Below, one piece after another: positions 1 to 7,652 of a DNA stretch of 64,000 nt. Below the pieces are notes generated by a model. It did not search any database. It was given only the letters and a program-made list of their open reading frames with translations, and was not told the origin of the DNA. Origin of the DNA: an uncultured Pseudomonas sp. (GTDB lineage: Bacteria; Pseudomonadota; Gammaproteobacteria; Pseudomonadales; Pseudomonadaceae); NCBI RefSeq assembly GCF_943846705.1, contig NZ_OX044366.1:620001-684000 (forward strand), in the 5' to 3' direction. Within the stretch, counting starts at the first letter, position 1. Each line of letters begins with the position of its first letter. Position numbers and translations under genes: made by a program.

Positions 1-176
1 TGAATGCGGGTGAAATGCCGGGAGAGTCTGGTCTGCTCGACGCGCTCGTAACCTGAGCGGCTTTGCGTTATGCGAAATGCCGGTGTGTCGGACTTTTCGA
101 TGGCCTGGACTAGTGACTCAATCTGTAGGGCAATATCGGATTGAGAGAGGTGAGTGTAAATATTCCGGTTGCTCAT
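1..176 (-). CDS. Partial hypothetical protein (N-terminal 58 codons)
   Basis: An open frame runs on the minus strand from an ATG at 176 off the left edge with no stop. The visible peptide starts MSNRNIYTHLSQSDIALQ and is rich in polar and charged residues, with no signal peptide or membrane segment. I do not recognise the family. The sequence upstream is AT-rich, as expected for a promoter. It could belong to an accessory element ending near 640-820, but the missing C-terminus prevents any functional call. Confidence 0.45.
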   Translation of the reverse strand, partial: MSNRNIYTHLSQSDIALQIESLVQAIEKSDTPAFRITQSRSGYERVEQTRLSRHFTRI

Positions 177-542
177 GATGGGTACCTGGCTGGTTGAACT
201 CATACCAAGTACGTGATGTGTATTTTTTAACCGCTCTCCTTTTCCTGTGTTTGTAGCCAATGCTGAGCAGGAATATTGTTACTTACTATTGAAGGCGCTG
301 AATAGATAGCTAATAGCTATATCAATAGATGCAGCATTGCCCACTGCCGCCCCCCCGATCAGGCCGGGTAGTGGGGAGCAGGATTGCCAAGCCTGCCGAG
401 AGTTTTTCCGTATTGAGCTTTGGGGGAGTTAGCTGAGAGCAGAGCGCTCTTAGCAACGGCATAACCACCATGACCAGTCGAAGGCGCCCAACACAACTGT
501 CCATGCACCCAAGGAGCGGATATTGTCACGTAAAATTGGCAT

Positions 543-566
543 GGGGGGACAAGTGGGGGGACAAAT
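543..566. repeat. Tandem 12-bp repeat, two copies
   Basis: GGGGGGACAAGT is followed directly by GGGGGGACAAAT, differing at one base. It lies beside the AT-rich tract and could be a protein-binding pair or the edge of an integrated element. Confidence 0.5.
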
Positions 567-613
567 ATATTATTAAAAAATAATATTATATTAATCAAAT
601 ACTTATATATTTG

Positions 614-640
614 AAAAAGCCGCCCACAAGCCGGCTTTTT
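614..640. terminator. Bidirectional intrinsic terminator
   Basis: The 9-bp arms AAAAAGCCG and CGGCTTTTT enclose a 9-nt loop and are flanked by A and T runs, so the hairpin can stop transcription on either strand. It would end transcripts leaving the crotonase gene on the minus strand. Confidence 0.7.
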
Positions 641-750
641 TATTGCCTGAAGAAAACCAGCCAAGCGTACAAAACCCAGGAACGATAGCCTCCAGGCCAA
701 GGCTCGCCTCAATATCCACGTCACGCCCAGGCAGACGCCAAAGCCGGCAA

Positions 751-792
751 AGGCACCTCTACACACGCCTATGCGCCTATGTAGAGGTGCCT
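751..792. repeat. Perfect 13-bp inverted repeat with tandem 8-mer in the loop
   Basis: AGGCACCTCTACA (751-763) is perfectly complementary to TGTAGAGGTGCCT (780-792). CGCCTATG occurs twice in tandem at 766-781, covering most of the loop and the first bases of the right arm. It lies 30 bp past the crotonase stop. There is no T-run, so it is not a classic terminator. Confidence 0.6.
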
Positions 793-822
793 GAAACCCA
801 GCCAGCAGGTGCTGATCAGTGC

Positions 823-1665
823 TTATTCGGAAAACAGTTCTTTAACCGGGAACAAGTTATCGAAGGCTGGGGCTGTTTTCATGGCTTTGGCTTGGAAGGT
901 TTTGAGCATGTCATTGGGGCGGAACATGCCGGACTGCCAGGTGGCCATATACTTCAAGCTGTCTTCTACGCTGTGGTCGCGGCTGTAGTTGAGCATTTCC
1001 TTACAGCCACTGACTGCCAGTGGTGAATGTTGGGCAATCTGCTGGGCGATGGCCATGACGCCTGCAAGCATGGCCTCCTGAGTCTCGTACACCTCATTGA
1101 CGAAACCCAGCGCCTTGGCCTCGGCCGCGCTGAATTTGCGGCCGGTGTAGGCCAGTTCGCGCACCACCCCTTGCGGCAGCAGCTTGGGCAGGCGCTGCAA
1201 GGTGCCTACATCCGCCGTCATACCCAGCTCGGTTTCCTTGATGGTGAAGTAGGCGTCGGCGCTGCAATAGCGGCTATCTGCGGCGCAAACCATATCCAGT
1301 GCGCCACCGATGCAACCGCCTTGAATCGCTACCAGCACCGGTACGCGGATCTCTTCGAGGGAGCTGAGGGTGGCTTGCAGTTGCAGGACAGTGCGGCGCA
1401 AGTTTTCCGCCATGCGGCCCGGATCACCGCCCATAGGAACGGCTTTCGGGTTAGTGAATACCCCTAAGTCCATGCCCGCAGAGAAGTGCTTGCCGGTGGA
1501 GGAAATAACGATGGCCCGCGCCTCACCCGAGGCCTCTATCTCGCGCATGCACTGCGGCAGCTCAAGCCAAAAATCGGTATTCATCGAATTGAGCGCATCT
1601 GGGCGACAAAGCTGCACGTGAGCGACGCGATCGTTCAGGCTGACGTTAAAACTTTTGTAAGACAT
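823..1665 (-). CDS. Crotonase-family protein, delta(3,5)-delta(2,4)-dienoyl-CoA isomerase-like
   Basis: A 280-residue crotonase fold. The oxyanion-hole motifs are GKHFSAGMDL and GGCIGGALDM. Three acidic residues used by dienoyl-CoA isomerase (ECH1) are present with the right spacing: Asp in GGALDM, Glu in IKETELG and Asp in MTADVGTLQRLP. The family moves double bonds in unsaturated fatty acyl-CoA during beta-oxidation in the cytoplasm. Specificity is inferred from motif match, and a plain enoyl-CoA hydratase remains possible. It is divergent from the TetR gene at 1765, whose product probably controls it. Confidence 0.85.
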   Translation of the reverse strand: MSYKSFNVSLNDRVAHVQLCRPDALNSMNTDFWLELPQCMREIEASGEARAIVISSTGKHFSAGMDLGVFTNPKAVPMGGDPGRMAENLRRTVLQLQATLSSLEEIRVPVLVAIQGGCIGGALDMVCAADSRYCSADAYFTIKETELGMTADVGTLQRLPKLLPQGVVRELAYTGRKFSAAEAKALGFVNEVYETQEAMLAGVMAIAQQIAQHSPLAVSGCKEMLNYSRDHSVEDSLKYMATWQSGMFRPNDMLKTFQAKAMKTAPAFDNLFPVKELFSE

Positions 1666-1702
1666 AGAGGCACCTTAGAGAGGGCGGTATATTGGCCACA
1701 TA

Positions 1703-1742
1703 TTGACGCCGTCAAGATATAAGGGCCATCCTGACACTGTCA
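1703..1742. promoter_or_regulatory. Two candidate TetR operators in the divergent promoter
   Basis: Two related palindromes lie between the crotonase and TetR starts: TTGACGCCGTCAA (1703-1715) and TGACACTGTCA (1732-1742). Both contain TGAC...GTCA half-sites and their centres are 28 bp apart. Placement and symmetry fit operators for the adjacent TetR protein. Binding is inferred. Confidence 0.5.
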
Positions 1743-1764
1743 AGTTAGCGGGGAACGCGCAGTA

Positions 1765-2373
1765 ATGAGCAGCAGCACATCGGATTACCATCACGGCAAC
1801 CTGCGCCAAAGCCTGCTTGAGGCCAGTATCAAGCTGCTGGATAACGAAGGCTTTGATGCCCTCTCGCTCCGCCGCTTGGCCGAAGAAGTTGGCGTGTCAC
1901 GGCAAGCGCCATACCACCACTTCAGAGACAAACAGGCGTTACTGGCGGCGATTGGTGAGGAGGGTTTCTCACGGCTCAATCAAATACTCGCCATCGTCAC
2001 CGATGATCAGACATTGAGCCTGGATGAACGCCTGTATCAAGCCGTATTGGGCTACTTGAACTTCGCCCTTGATCACACCGCGCTGTACCGCTTGATGTTC
2101 GGCCAGACTCTCTGGCGCGCCGAACACGCACACGAAGACACTGATGAATTTCAGCGCTACGCGAAAGACTGCTTCCGCCAATACGTGCAGTTATTTGACT
2201 TACTCAAAGCGGCCGGTGACTTGCCCAGCAGTGAAAACACCTTGCGCCTTGCCCAATTACTTTGGGCGGCCATGCATGGCTTGGCCCACTTGGCTTCAGA
2301 CGGCCTGTTTGTTAAGCACGATGACTTGGCAGAGATCGCCCGCTATACGATTGCGCGCTTTCGAGCCTCATAA
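1765..2373 (+). CDS. TetR/AcrR-family transcriptional regulator
   Basis: 202 residues. The N-terminus has the TetR helix-turn-helix (NEGFDALSLRRLAEEVGVSRQAPYHHFRDKQALL, about residues 25-60, described here by its key signature rather than in full significance). The C-terminal ligand-binding half is helical and matches the broad TetR type with no assignable ligand. It is transcribed away from the crotonase gene, and two palindromes in the shared promoter are likely operators. A fatty-acyl-CoA effector would fit the neighbour, but nothing in the sequence shows it. Confidence 0.9.
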   Translation: MSSSTSDYHHGNLRQSLLEASIKLLDNEGFDALSLRRLAEEVGVSRQAPYHHFRDKQALLAAIGEEGFSRLNQILAIVTDDQTLSLDERLYQAVLGYLNFALDHTALYRLMFGQTLWRAEHAHEDTDEFQRYAKDCFRQYVQLFDLLKAAGDLPSSENTLRLAQLLWAAMHGLAHLASDGLFVKHDDLAEIARYTIARFRAS

Positions 2374-2528
2374 ACACCCAGGCAGCCACTGGGTAACGCT
2401 GCAGGGCCGCATTTAGCGCCAACGCTAAGGTTTAGCCTGCACACATACGGCATCGTCACGCCGATAAAACCAAGCCATTGGCAGTGGCCTTGGCTATAGT
2501 GGCTGAAACCTCGCAGGAGTTTATTTGC

Positions 2529-2900
2529 ATGAGCGATACAGCCAATGAGCGGCGGCGCTTCCACCGCATCGCTTTCGACGCCCCCACCGAGATTGTGCAA
2601 GGGCAGCGGCGTTGGGCAGTCGAGCTGCATGACGTTTCGCTGAAGGGCCTGTTGACCAAACGTCCCGACGACTGGAACGGCGACCCTAATCAGCCGTTTA
2701 CAGCCAGCATCCAACTGGCCGATGACACCCGCGTGACGATGGAAGTGGTGCTGACCCGCATCCAGGCAGACTTGCTTGGCTTTGTCTGCCGGCATATCGA
2801 CCTCGACTCGATCAGTCACTTACGCCGCCTGGTGGAGCTCAACCTCGGCGATGAGGGCCTGCTCGAACGCGAGCTCGCCGCACTCGGCGAAGAGCAGTAA
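2529..2900 (+). CDS. mapZ: PilZ-domain c-di-GMP adaptor, MapZ-like
   Basis: A 123-residue single PilZ domain. The c-di-GMP-binding arginines are in ERRRFHR (residues 7-13), followed by the DVSLKG motif. The C-terminal HIDLDSISHLRRLVELNLGD closely resembles P. aeruginosa PA4608 (MapZ) as I recall it. MapZ binds c-di-GMP and inhibits the chemotaxis methyltransferase CheR1. An upstream in-frame start at 2478 exists, but the ATG at 2529 has the SD (AGGAG, 2515-2519) and matches the family length. It lies beside radA as in P. aeruginosa. Confidence 0.9.
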   Translation: MSDTANERRRFHRIAFDAPTEIVQGQRRWAVELHDVSLKGLLTKRPDDWNGDPNQPFTASIQLADDTRVTMEVVLTRIQADLLGFVCRHIDLDSISHLRRLVELNLGDEGLLERELAALGEEQ

Positions 2901-2905
2901 AACCC

Positions 2906-2930
2906 AAGGAGGCCTCGTCCTCCTTTTTAA
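2906..2930. terminator. Intrinsic terminator between mapZ and radA
   Basis: AAGGAGG (2906-2912) pairs with CCTCCTT (2919-2925) across a 6-nt loop, followed by T's. It ends mapZ transcription, and radA converges on it from the right. Confidence 0.75.
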
Positions 2931-2945
2931 TACCTCACCGTTCAG

Positions 2946-4310
2946 TTATTCAAACAGCGCATCCAGCGCCTGCTCCAGACGCGTCACGGCAATCACCTGC
3001 AAGCCGGGAGGCGGATCTTTCGGCGCATTGCCCTTGGGCACGATGGCGCGCTTAAAGCCGTGCTTGGCAGCCTCTTTCAGCCGCTCCTGACCGCTCGGCA
3101 CCGGGCGAATTTCACCCGACAAGCCCACCTCACCGAAGACCAATAAATCATTCGCCAGCGGCTTGTTGCGCAGGCTGGAAATCACCGCGGCCATCAGTGC
3201 CAGGTCGGAGGCGGTTTCCAACACCTTGACCCCGCCAACCACGTTGAGGAACACATCCTGGTCATAGGTGGGAATCCCGCCATGCCGGTGCAACACGGCC
3301 AACAGCATAGCCAGGCGGTTTTGATCCAGGCCCAACGTCACCCGGCGTGGATTGGCCATATGGCTGGTGTCGACCAGCGCTTGCACCTCCACCAACATCG
3401 GCCGGGTGCCTTCCCAGGTGGCCATCACCACGCTGCCAGGCACTTCTTCTTGGGCGCGGGTGAGGAAGATCGCCGAGGGGTTGGTGACTTCCTTGAGGCC
3501 CTTGTCGGTCATGCCGAACACACCCAGCTCGTTGATCGCGCCAAAACGGTTCTTTACCGCACGCAACAAGCGCAGGCGACCATCGGACTCACCCTCGAAA
3601 TACAACACCGTGTCGACCATGTGCTCGAGTACACGCGGCCCGGCCAGCGCGCCTTCTTTGGTCACGTGGCCCACCAGGAAGATCGCCGTGCCGCTCTGCT
3701 TGGCGAAGCGCACCAGCAGCGCCGCACTCTCGCGCACCTGGGCAACGCCACCGGGAGCCGATTGCAGCTGCTCGGTAAAGATGGTCTGGATCGAGTCGAT
3801 CACCATCACCTTGGGCTTTTCCAGGCGCGCGGTGGCAATGATGCTTTCGATGCAGGTTTCGGTCATCACCTTGAGTTTGTCTTCCGGCAAACCCAGGCGG
3901 CGGGCGCGCATAGCCACCTGCTGCTGGGATTCTTCGCCGGTGACATACAGCGCGGGAAAACGAATGGCGATATTGCACAGGGTCTGCAACAGGATGGTTG
4001 ACTTACCGATGCCCGGATCACCGCCGATCAGCACCACTGAACCATCCACCAGACCGCCGCCGAGCACCCGATCCAGCTCACCGGAGGCGGTGGAAAATCG
4101 CGGCACTTCGGCGACGCTGACCTCGGCCAGGGTTTTGATCTGCACCTGCTCACCGGCCCAGCCTGCGCGCCCGCTTGGGGTGGCCGCATGGGCTTCGAGC
4201 ACCGTTTCAACCAGGGTGTTCCAAGCCTCGCACTCGCCGCACTGGCCGGCCCACTTGGGAAAGGTCGCGCCGCACTCGGTGCAGCCATACATGCGCTTGG
4301 CCTTGGCCAT
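2946..4310 (-). CDS. radA: DNA repair protein RadA
   Basis: A 454-residue RecA-like branch-migration ATPase that helps process recombination intermediates. An N-terminal C4 zinc finger uses Cys10, Cys13, Cys24 and Cys27. The Walker A motif GGDPGIGKST is at about 96-105. The RadA-specific KNRFG motif follows in the middle, and the Lon-protease-like C-terminal domain contains GEVGLSGEIRPV. Length and order are typical. Confidence 0.97.
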   Translation of the reverse strand: MAKAKRMYGCTECGATFPKWAGQCGECEAWNTLVETVLEAHAATPSGRAGWAGEQVQIKTLAEVSVAEVPRFSTASGELDRVLGGGLVDGSVVLIGGDPGIGKSTILLQTLCNIAIRFPALYVTGEESQQQVAMRARRLGLPEDKLKVMTETCIESIIATARLEKPKVMVIDSIQTIFTEQLQSAPGGVAQVRESAALLVRFAKQSGTAIFLVGHVTKEGALAGPRVLEHMVDTVLYFEGESDGRLRLLRAVKNRFGAINELGVFGMTDKGLKEVTNPSAIFLTRAQEEVPGSVVMATWEGTRPMLVEVQALVDTSHMANPRRVTLGLDQNRLAMLLAVLHRHGGIPTYDQDVFLNVVGGVKVLETASDLALMAAVISSLRNKPLANDLLVFGEVGLSGEIRPVPSGQERLKEAAKHGFKRAIVPKGNAPKDPPPGLQVIAVTRLEQALDALFE

Positions 4311-4476
4311 GCCGGACTCCTATAAAAACTAAGCCCGGATCATACGAAATAGCTGGATATATTTACAGTCAAACAAGCTTAGAGCGCTTAAGCGTTGCTG
4401 CCTCTGCCACAGCCGCCAACTTGAGCTGCCGCGACAGCTCACCCTTAAGGTCGACGCGCGTCGGCAGGCCGCAACG

Positions 4477-4719
4477 CTATGGCACGTTACGCAAAAATAC
4501 GGCGAGTTCGTCTTTGAGGCTGACACGCTGCATCTTCAACCCGAGCAGCAGAATCTCATCCATGGCCACGCGCCCGCTTTCAACCTCATAGATGCGCTTA
4601 TCCAGCTCTTCGTACTCCTCGGCCAAGCGCACGAAATGCCCATCACTGGACAGCAAGGTGTGCAACTGCGTCTTGAACTCGGAAAACTCGCGGTGCAACG
4701 GGTGATGTTCCAGTGGCAT
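4477..4719 (-). CDS. YdcH/DUF465-family small protein
   Basis: 80 residues starting MPLEHHPLHREFSEFK. Charged heptad-like helices contain the family core HFVRLAEEYEELDKRIYEVE. A longer frame begins at 4764, but GAGGA sits about 6 nt before the ATG at 4719 and the family is about 75-80 residues long, so the short start is chosen. The function is unknown. The protein probably forms a two-helix coiled coil. Confidence 0.75.
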   Translation of the reverse strand: MPLEHHPLHREFSEFKTQLHTLLSSDGHFVRLAEEYEELDKRIYEVESGRVAMDEILLLGLKMQRVSLKDELAVFLRNVP

Positions 4720-4886
4720 AACGGCATCCTCATGGTGGGCCTGGGTTGAGCCTAGCCCAGTCATGCCTGCTCTGCCGCCGCACCTGAAATGAAGGTGCCA
4801 GCCAACTTCTACTCTCTTGCCCAGCTATCGCAACACACACGAGAACAGGCCTCGCGTACAACAACCGGATGCGTGACTTGCCGTGA

Positions 4887-5159
4887 CAGCCAAGTGCTAG
4901 GCTCACCACTGAGCGCCTCACCGTCGCGATCACCACGCATGAGCAGGCGCAGGACTTCGACCAAGACAGCGTACGCCAGATTCTGCTCGAGACGAGCTTG
5001 GAGAGGTGCCGCAAACTGAACATTCAGGTGATTGCCGAAGGCATTGAAAGCCTGGGCAAGCTGCGTACATTGCAGGCAATGGGCATGGCGCTATTGCAGA
5101 GCCACCTATTGGCCAAACCGGCGTTCGGATCCCTTCCAGACGCGCACTTAACGACCTAA
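4887..5159 (+). pseudogene. Internally deleted EAL phosphodiesterase remnant
   Basis: The open frame ends at TAA 5157-5159. Its first half reads like the middle of an EAL domain (FDQDSVRQILLETSLE). It then joins directly to the C-terminal EAL part (LNIQVIAEGIES, then LRTLQAMGMALLQSHLLAKPAF). The catalytic EAL motif and much of the barrel are missing and there is no good start, so the gene is a collapsed c-di-GMP phosphodiesterase. VIAEGIES corresponds to the usual VIAEGVET. No activity is expected. Confidence 0.7.
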
Positions 5160-5228
5160 AATCTAGCCGGCAAACTGCCATCACCCAAACTTAAACCAGC
5201 CCCGCCTCATCTACTTAGGGAAAACAAC

Positions 5229-5642
5229 ATGAGCATAATCAGCGAGTTCAAGTCCTTTGCGGTTAAGGGCAATGTGGTCGACATGGCCGTGGGCATCATC
5301 ATCGGCGCCGCTTTTGGCAAGATCGTCTCATCCTTTGTCGGCGACATGATCATGCCTCCGCTGGGCATGCTCATCGGGGGGGTGGATTTCTCTGAGCTCG
5401 CCGTTGTGCTGAAAGCCGCCGAAGGCGATGTGGCGGCAGTGACCCTCGGCTATGGCAAGTTCATCCAGACCATCATCGACTTTGTGATCGTCGCCTTCGC
5501 CATCTTTATGGGCGTCAAGGTGATCAACAAGCTCAAGCGCGAAGAAGAGGCCGCCCCTGCTGCTCCTGCCGCGCCGAGCAAGGAACAGCAGCTGCTCAGC
5601 GAAATCCGTGACCTACTCAAGGCGCAGCAAGGCAAGGAGTAA
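5229..5642 (+). CDS. mscL: Large-conductance mechanosensitive channel MscL
   Basis: 137 residues. The N-terminal helix MSIISEFKSFAVKGN is followed by TM1 (VVDMAVGIIIGAAFGKIVSSFV), a periplasmic loop, TM2 (FIQTIIDFVIVAFAIFMGVKVI) and a charged C-terminal helix. It forms the inner-membrane pore that opens on hypo-osmotic shock. The Ala/Pro-rich linker before the terminal helix is normal. Confidence 0.97.
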   Translation: MSIISEFKSFAVKGNVVDMAVGIIIGAAFGKIVSSFVGDMIMPPLGMLIGGVDFSELAVVLKAAEGDVAAVTLGYGKFIQTIIDFVIVAFAIFMGVKVINKLKREEEAAPAAPAAPSKEQQLLSEIRDLLKAQQGKE

Positions 5643-5652
5643 GTCGGCTCAG

Positions 5653-5687
5653 TACATGCCCGGGGCCTGGGGTCCCTGGCATGTACA
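5653..5687. repeat. Inverted repeat downstream of mscL
   Basis: GTACATGCC (5653-5661) pairs with GGCATGTAC (5679-5687), and the GC-rich loop can pair further. No T-run follows. It may act as a transcript-end or REP-like hairpin. Confidence 0.5.
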
Positions 5688-5776
5688 TGATTTGTTGCAG
5701 CTTGCTGCCCCAGCAAAACGCGAATGTGCCGCGTGGTCAGGTACATTAAGCGCCCATTAGCCACACACCCAGCCCA

Positions 5777-6814
5777 ATGACACTCTTACTGGCGTTTGCT
5801 GTTCTCTCCATCCTCGTATCATTTATCTGCTCCATTCTCGAAGCCGCACTGCTCTCGCTGACACCGAGCTATATCGTCCAGCAGAGGGCAACCAAGCCCA
5901 AGCTTTATGAGCGGCTGAAAGCGCTAAAAGACCAAATCGATCAACCGCTTGCCGCGATCCTTACGCTGAATACTGTGGCCCATACCGTGGGCGCAACCGG
6001 CGTCGGAGCTCAAGTGACCGTGGTCTTTGGTGATGGCTACCTCGGCGTGGCATCGGCCGTTATGACCTTACTGATTCTGGTGCTGTCAGAAATCCTGCCC
6101 AAAACCATTGGCGCACGTTACTGGCGGACACTGGCGCCTTTTCTACCTGGCCTGCTGGGCGCAATGATCCTCTTACTCAAGCCCTTTATCTTTCTCTCTG
6201 ACTCGATCATGCGTCTATTGGGCGGTAAAGAGCCCGAGCACGATATCCGCCAGGAAATTAAAGCGCTGACACTCTTAGGCCGCGAATCTGGCCAACTGGA
6301 TGAGGACGAGCAACGCGTGATTAGCAATATCCTCGACCTGCACGACATCAAGCTACGCGACATCATGACCCCGCGCATCGTCTGCGAGTCCGTGACGCCA
6401 GGCGAAACGATCAGTGCGTTCAAGCTGCGAATCAAGCAAAGCCAGTTCTCTCGCTACCCCGTGATCGACGCCAATGAGTCGCCGCTGGGCATGGTGTTCC
6501 GCTATGACGCGCTGTCCGCTGAGAATGACGACGAACTCGTGACCAGCATTCTCAAGCCACTCAAAGTGGTATTGGAAACCATGAACGTCGAAAACCTGAT
6601 GACCTTGCTAATGCAGGAGCGTCAGCACATGTGCCTGGTCTATGACGAATTCGGCAGCTGGCGCGGCCTGGTCACTCTGGAAGACATCATGGAGACCATC
6701 ATTGGTAAGGCGATCCTTGATGAAACCGATGACATCCCGAATATGCGCCGCTTTGCCAAACGTCGCTGGGAAAGCCGAGTCAAGGCCATCGCCAGTGAAA
6801 GCACTTACCAGTAG
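5777..6814 (+). CDS. CNNM/CorB-type membrane protein (DUF21 plus CBS pair)
   Basis: 345 residues. The N-terminal DUF21 membrane domain (about 1-185) contains the conserved SEILPKTIG. A cytoplasmic CBS pair follows (RDIMTPRIVCESV, then HMCLVYDEFGSWRGLVTLEDIMETIIG). The CorC/HlyC C-terminal domain of longer relatives is absent. The family is linked to Mg2+ or Co2+ efflux, but substrate is not shown here. The gene converges with fpr and the coding regions overlap by 10 bp. Confidence 0.85.
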   Translation: MTLLLAFAVLSILVSFICSILEAALLSLTPSYIVQQRATKPKLYERLKALKDQIDQPLAAILTLNTVAHTVGATGVGAQVTVVFGDGYLGVASAVMTLLILVLSEILPKTIGARYWRTLAPFLPGLLGAMILLLKPFIFLSDSIMRLLGGKEPEHDIRQEIKALTLLGRESGQLDEDEQRVISNILDLHDIKLRDIMTPRIVCESVTPGETISAFKLRIKQSQFSRYPVIDANESPLGMVFRYDALSAENDDELVTSILKPLKVVLETMNVENLMTLLMQERQHMCLVYDEFGSWRGLVTLEDIMETIIGKAILDETDDIPNMRRFAKRRWESRVKAIASESTYQ

Positions 6815-7581
6815 TTCTCCACTGCCACCTGCCCCGGCCGCCGCGTCAGGCTGAGTTGCAGGCCGCGCTGCTTCAGCAGCGCGCGGGTATCGTCGATCAT
6901 CTGCGGGTTGCCGCAGATCATCAGCCGCGAATGAGCCGGGTCCAGGCGTAACCCAGCAGCGCGCTCCAACTCGCCACTCGCCAGCAAGGTGGTGATCCGT
7001 CCGCCCAGGCAACCGGGCACCTGCTCGCGGGTCACCAACGGCAGATAAACGAAACGCTCGGCGTATTCCTGCAAATGCTCCTGCTGCATCAGCCCCTCAA
7101 TCAGCGGCTGGTAGGCCAGTTCGCTGGCCGTGCGCGCGCTGTACACCAACACCACCCGCTCGAACCGCTGCCACACCTCCAGGCCCTGGAGAATCGACAG
7201 AAAAGGCGCCAGGCCGGTACCACTCGCGAGCAACCAGAGATCGTGGCCATCGGCAAATCGATCGAGGGTGAGAAAGCCCTGCGCCTGTTTCTCCACCAAT
7301 AAACTATCGCCGACCTGCAGCCGGCTCAGCTCGGAGGTGAACTCGCCGCCCGGCACGACGATGGAGAAAAACTCGAGGAATTCATCATGCGGGGCCGAGA
7401 CCATCGAATAAGGCCGCCAGACGCAGGTGCCGTCGGCCTTTTGCACGCCCAGGCGGGCAAACTGCCCGGCGCGAAAACGAAACCCCGCATCGCGGCTGCA
7501 GCGCAGGCTGAACAGGCTGGGCGACCAAACCTGAATATCGGTCAGGGTTTGCTGGGTGAACTTGTCTTCGCTGGCAGTCAT
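6805..7581 (-). CDS. fpr: Ferredoxin/flavodoxin--NADP+ reductase
   Basis: 258 residues. The FAD-binding motif is RPYSMVSAPHDEFLEFF, and the NADP-binding side has LLASGTGLAPFLSILQ. The C-terminus VAVENYW ends in an aromatic residue. It transfers electrons between NADPH and ferredoxin or flavodoxin. The frame extends upstream to 7641, but MTASEDKFTQQ at 7581 is the normal N-terminus. P. aeruginosa has a similar gene (PA4615) near mscL. Confidence 0.9.
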   Translation of the reverse strand: MTASEDKFTQQTLTDIQVWSPSLFSLRCSRDAGFRFRAGQFARLGVQKADGTCVWRPYSMVSAPHDEFLEFFSIVVPGGEFTSELSRLQVGDSLLVEKQAQGFLTLDRFADGHDLWLLASGTGLAPFLSILQGLEVWQRFERVVLVYSARTASELAYQPLIEGLMQQEHLQEYAERFVYLPLVTREQVPGCLGGRITTLLASGELERAAGLRLDPAHSRLMICGNPQMIDDTRALLKQRGLQLSLTRRPGQVAVENYW

Positions 7582-7652
7582 ACTGGCTCCACTCTGGTGA
7601 CACCTCAGCCCAGTGTCCCGCAAACCGCCTCGAACAAACACCAGCAGCCTAT

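Larger units (their letters stand above)
177..822. other. AT-richer non-coding stretch, possible element boundary
   Basis: No convincing gene lies here. Open frames at 322-504 and 359-766 (minus) have no recognisable family and cross the terminator hairpin. The stretch holds a short direct repeat (ATAGCTA twice, 306-319), a C-run near 346-355, two tandem copies of a 12-mer (GGGGGGACAAGT and GGGGGGACAAAT, 543-566), a very AT-rich tract at about 565-612, a bidirectional terminator (614-640) and a hairpin (751-792). Composition differs from the GC-rich backbone that starts at 823, which suggests an old insertion edge. This is inference only. Confidence 0.4.

Noticed and set aside
359..766. 135-residue minus-strand frame near the left edge
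   Set aside because: It runs through the terminator hairpin at 614-640 and the AT-rich tract, with no recognisable domain or SD.
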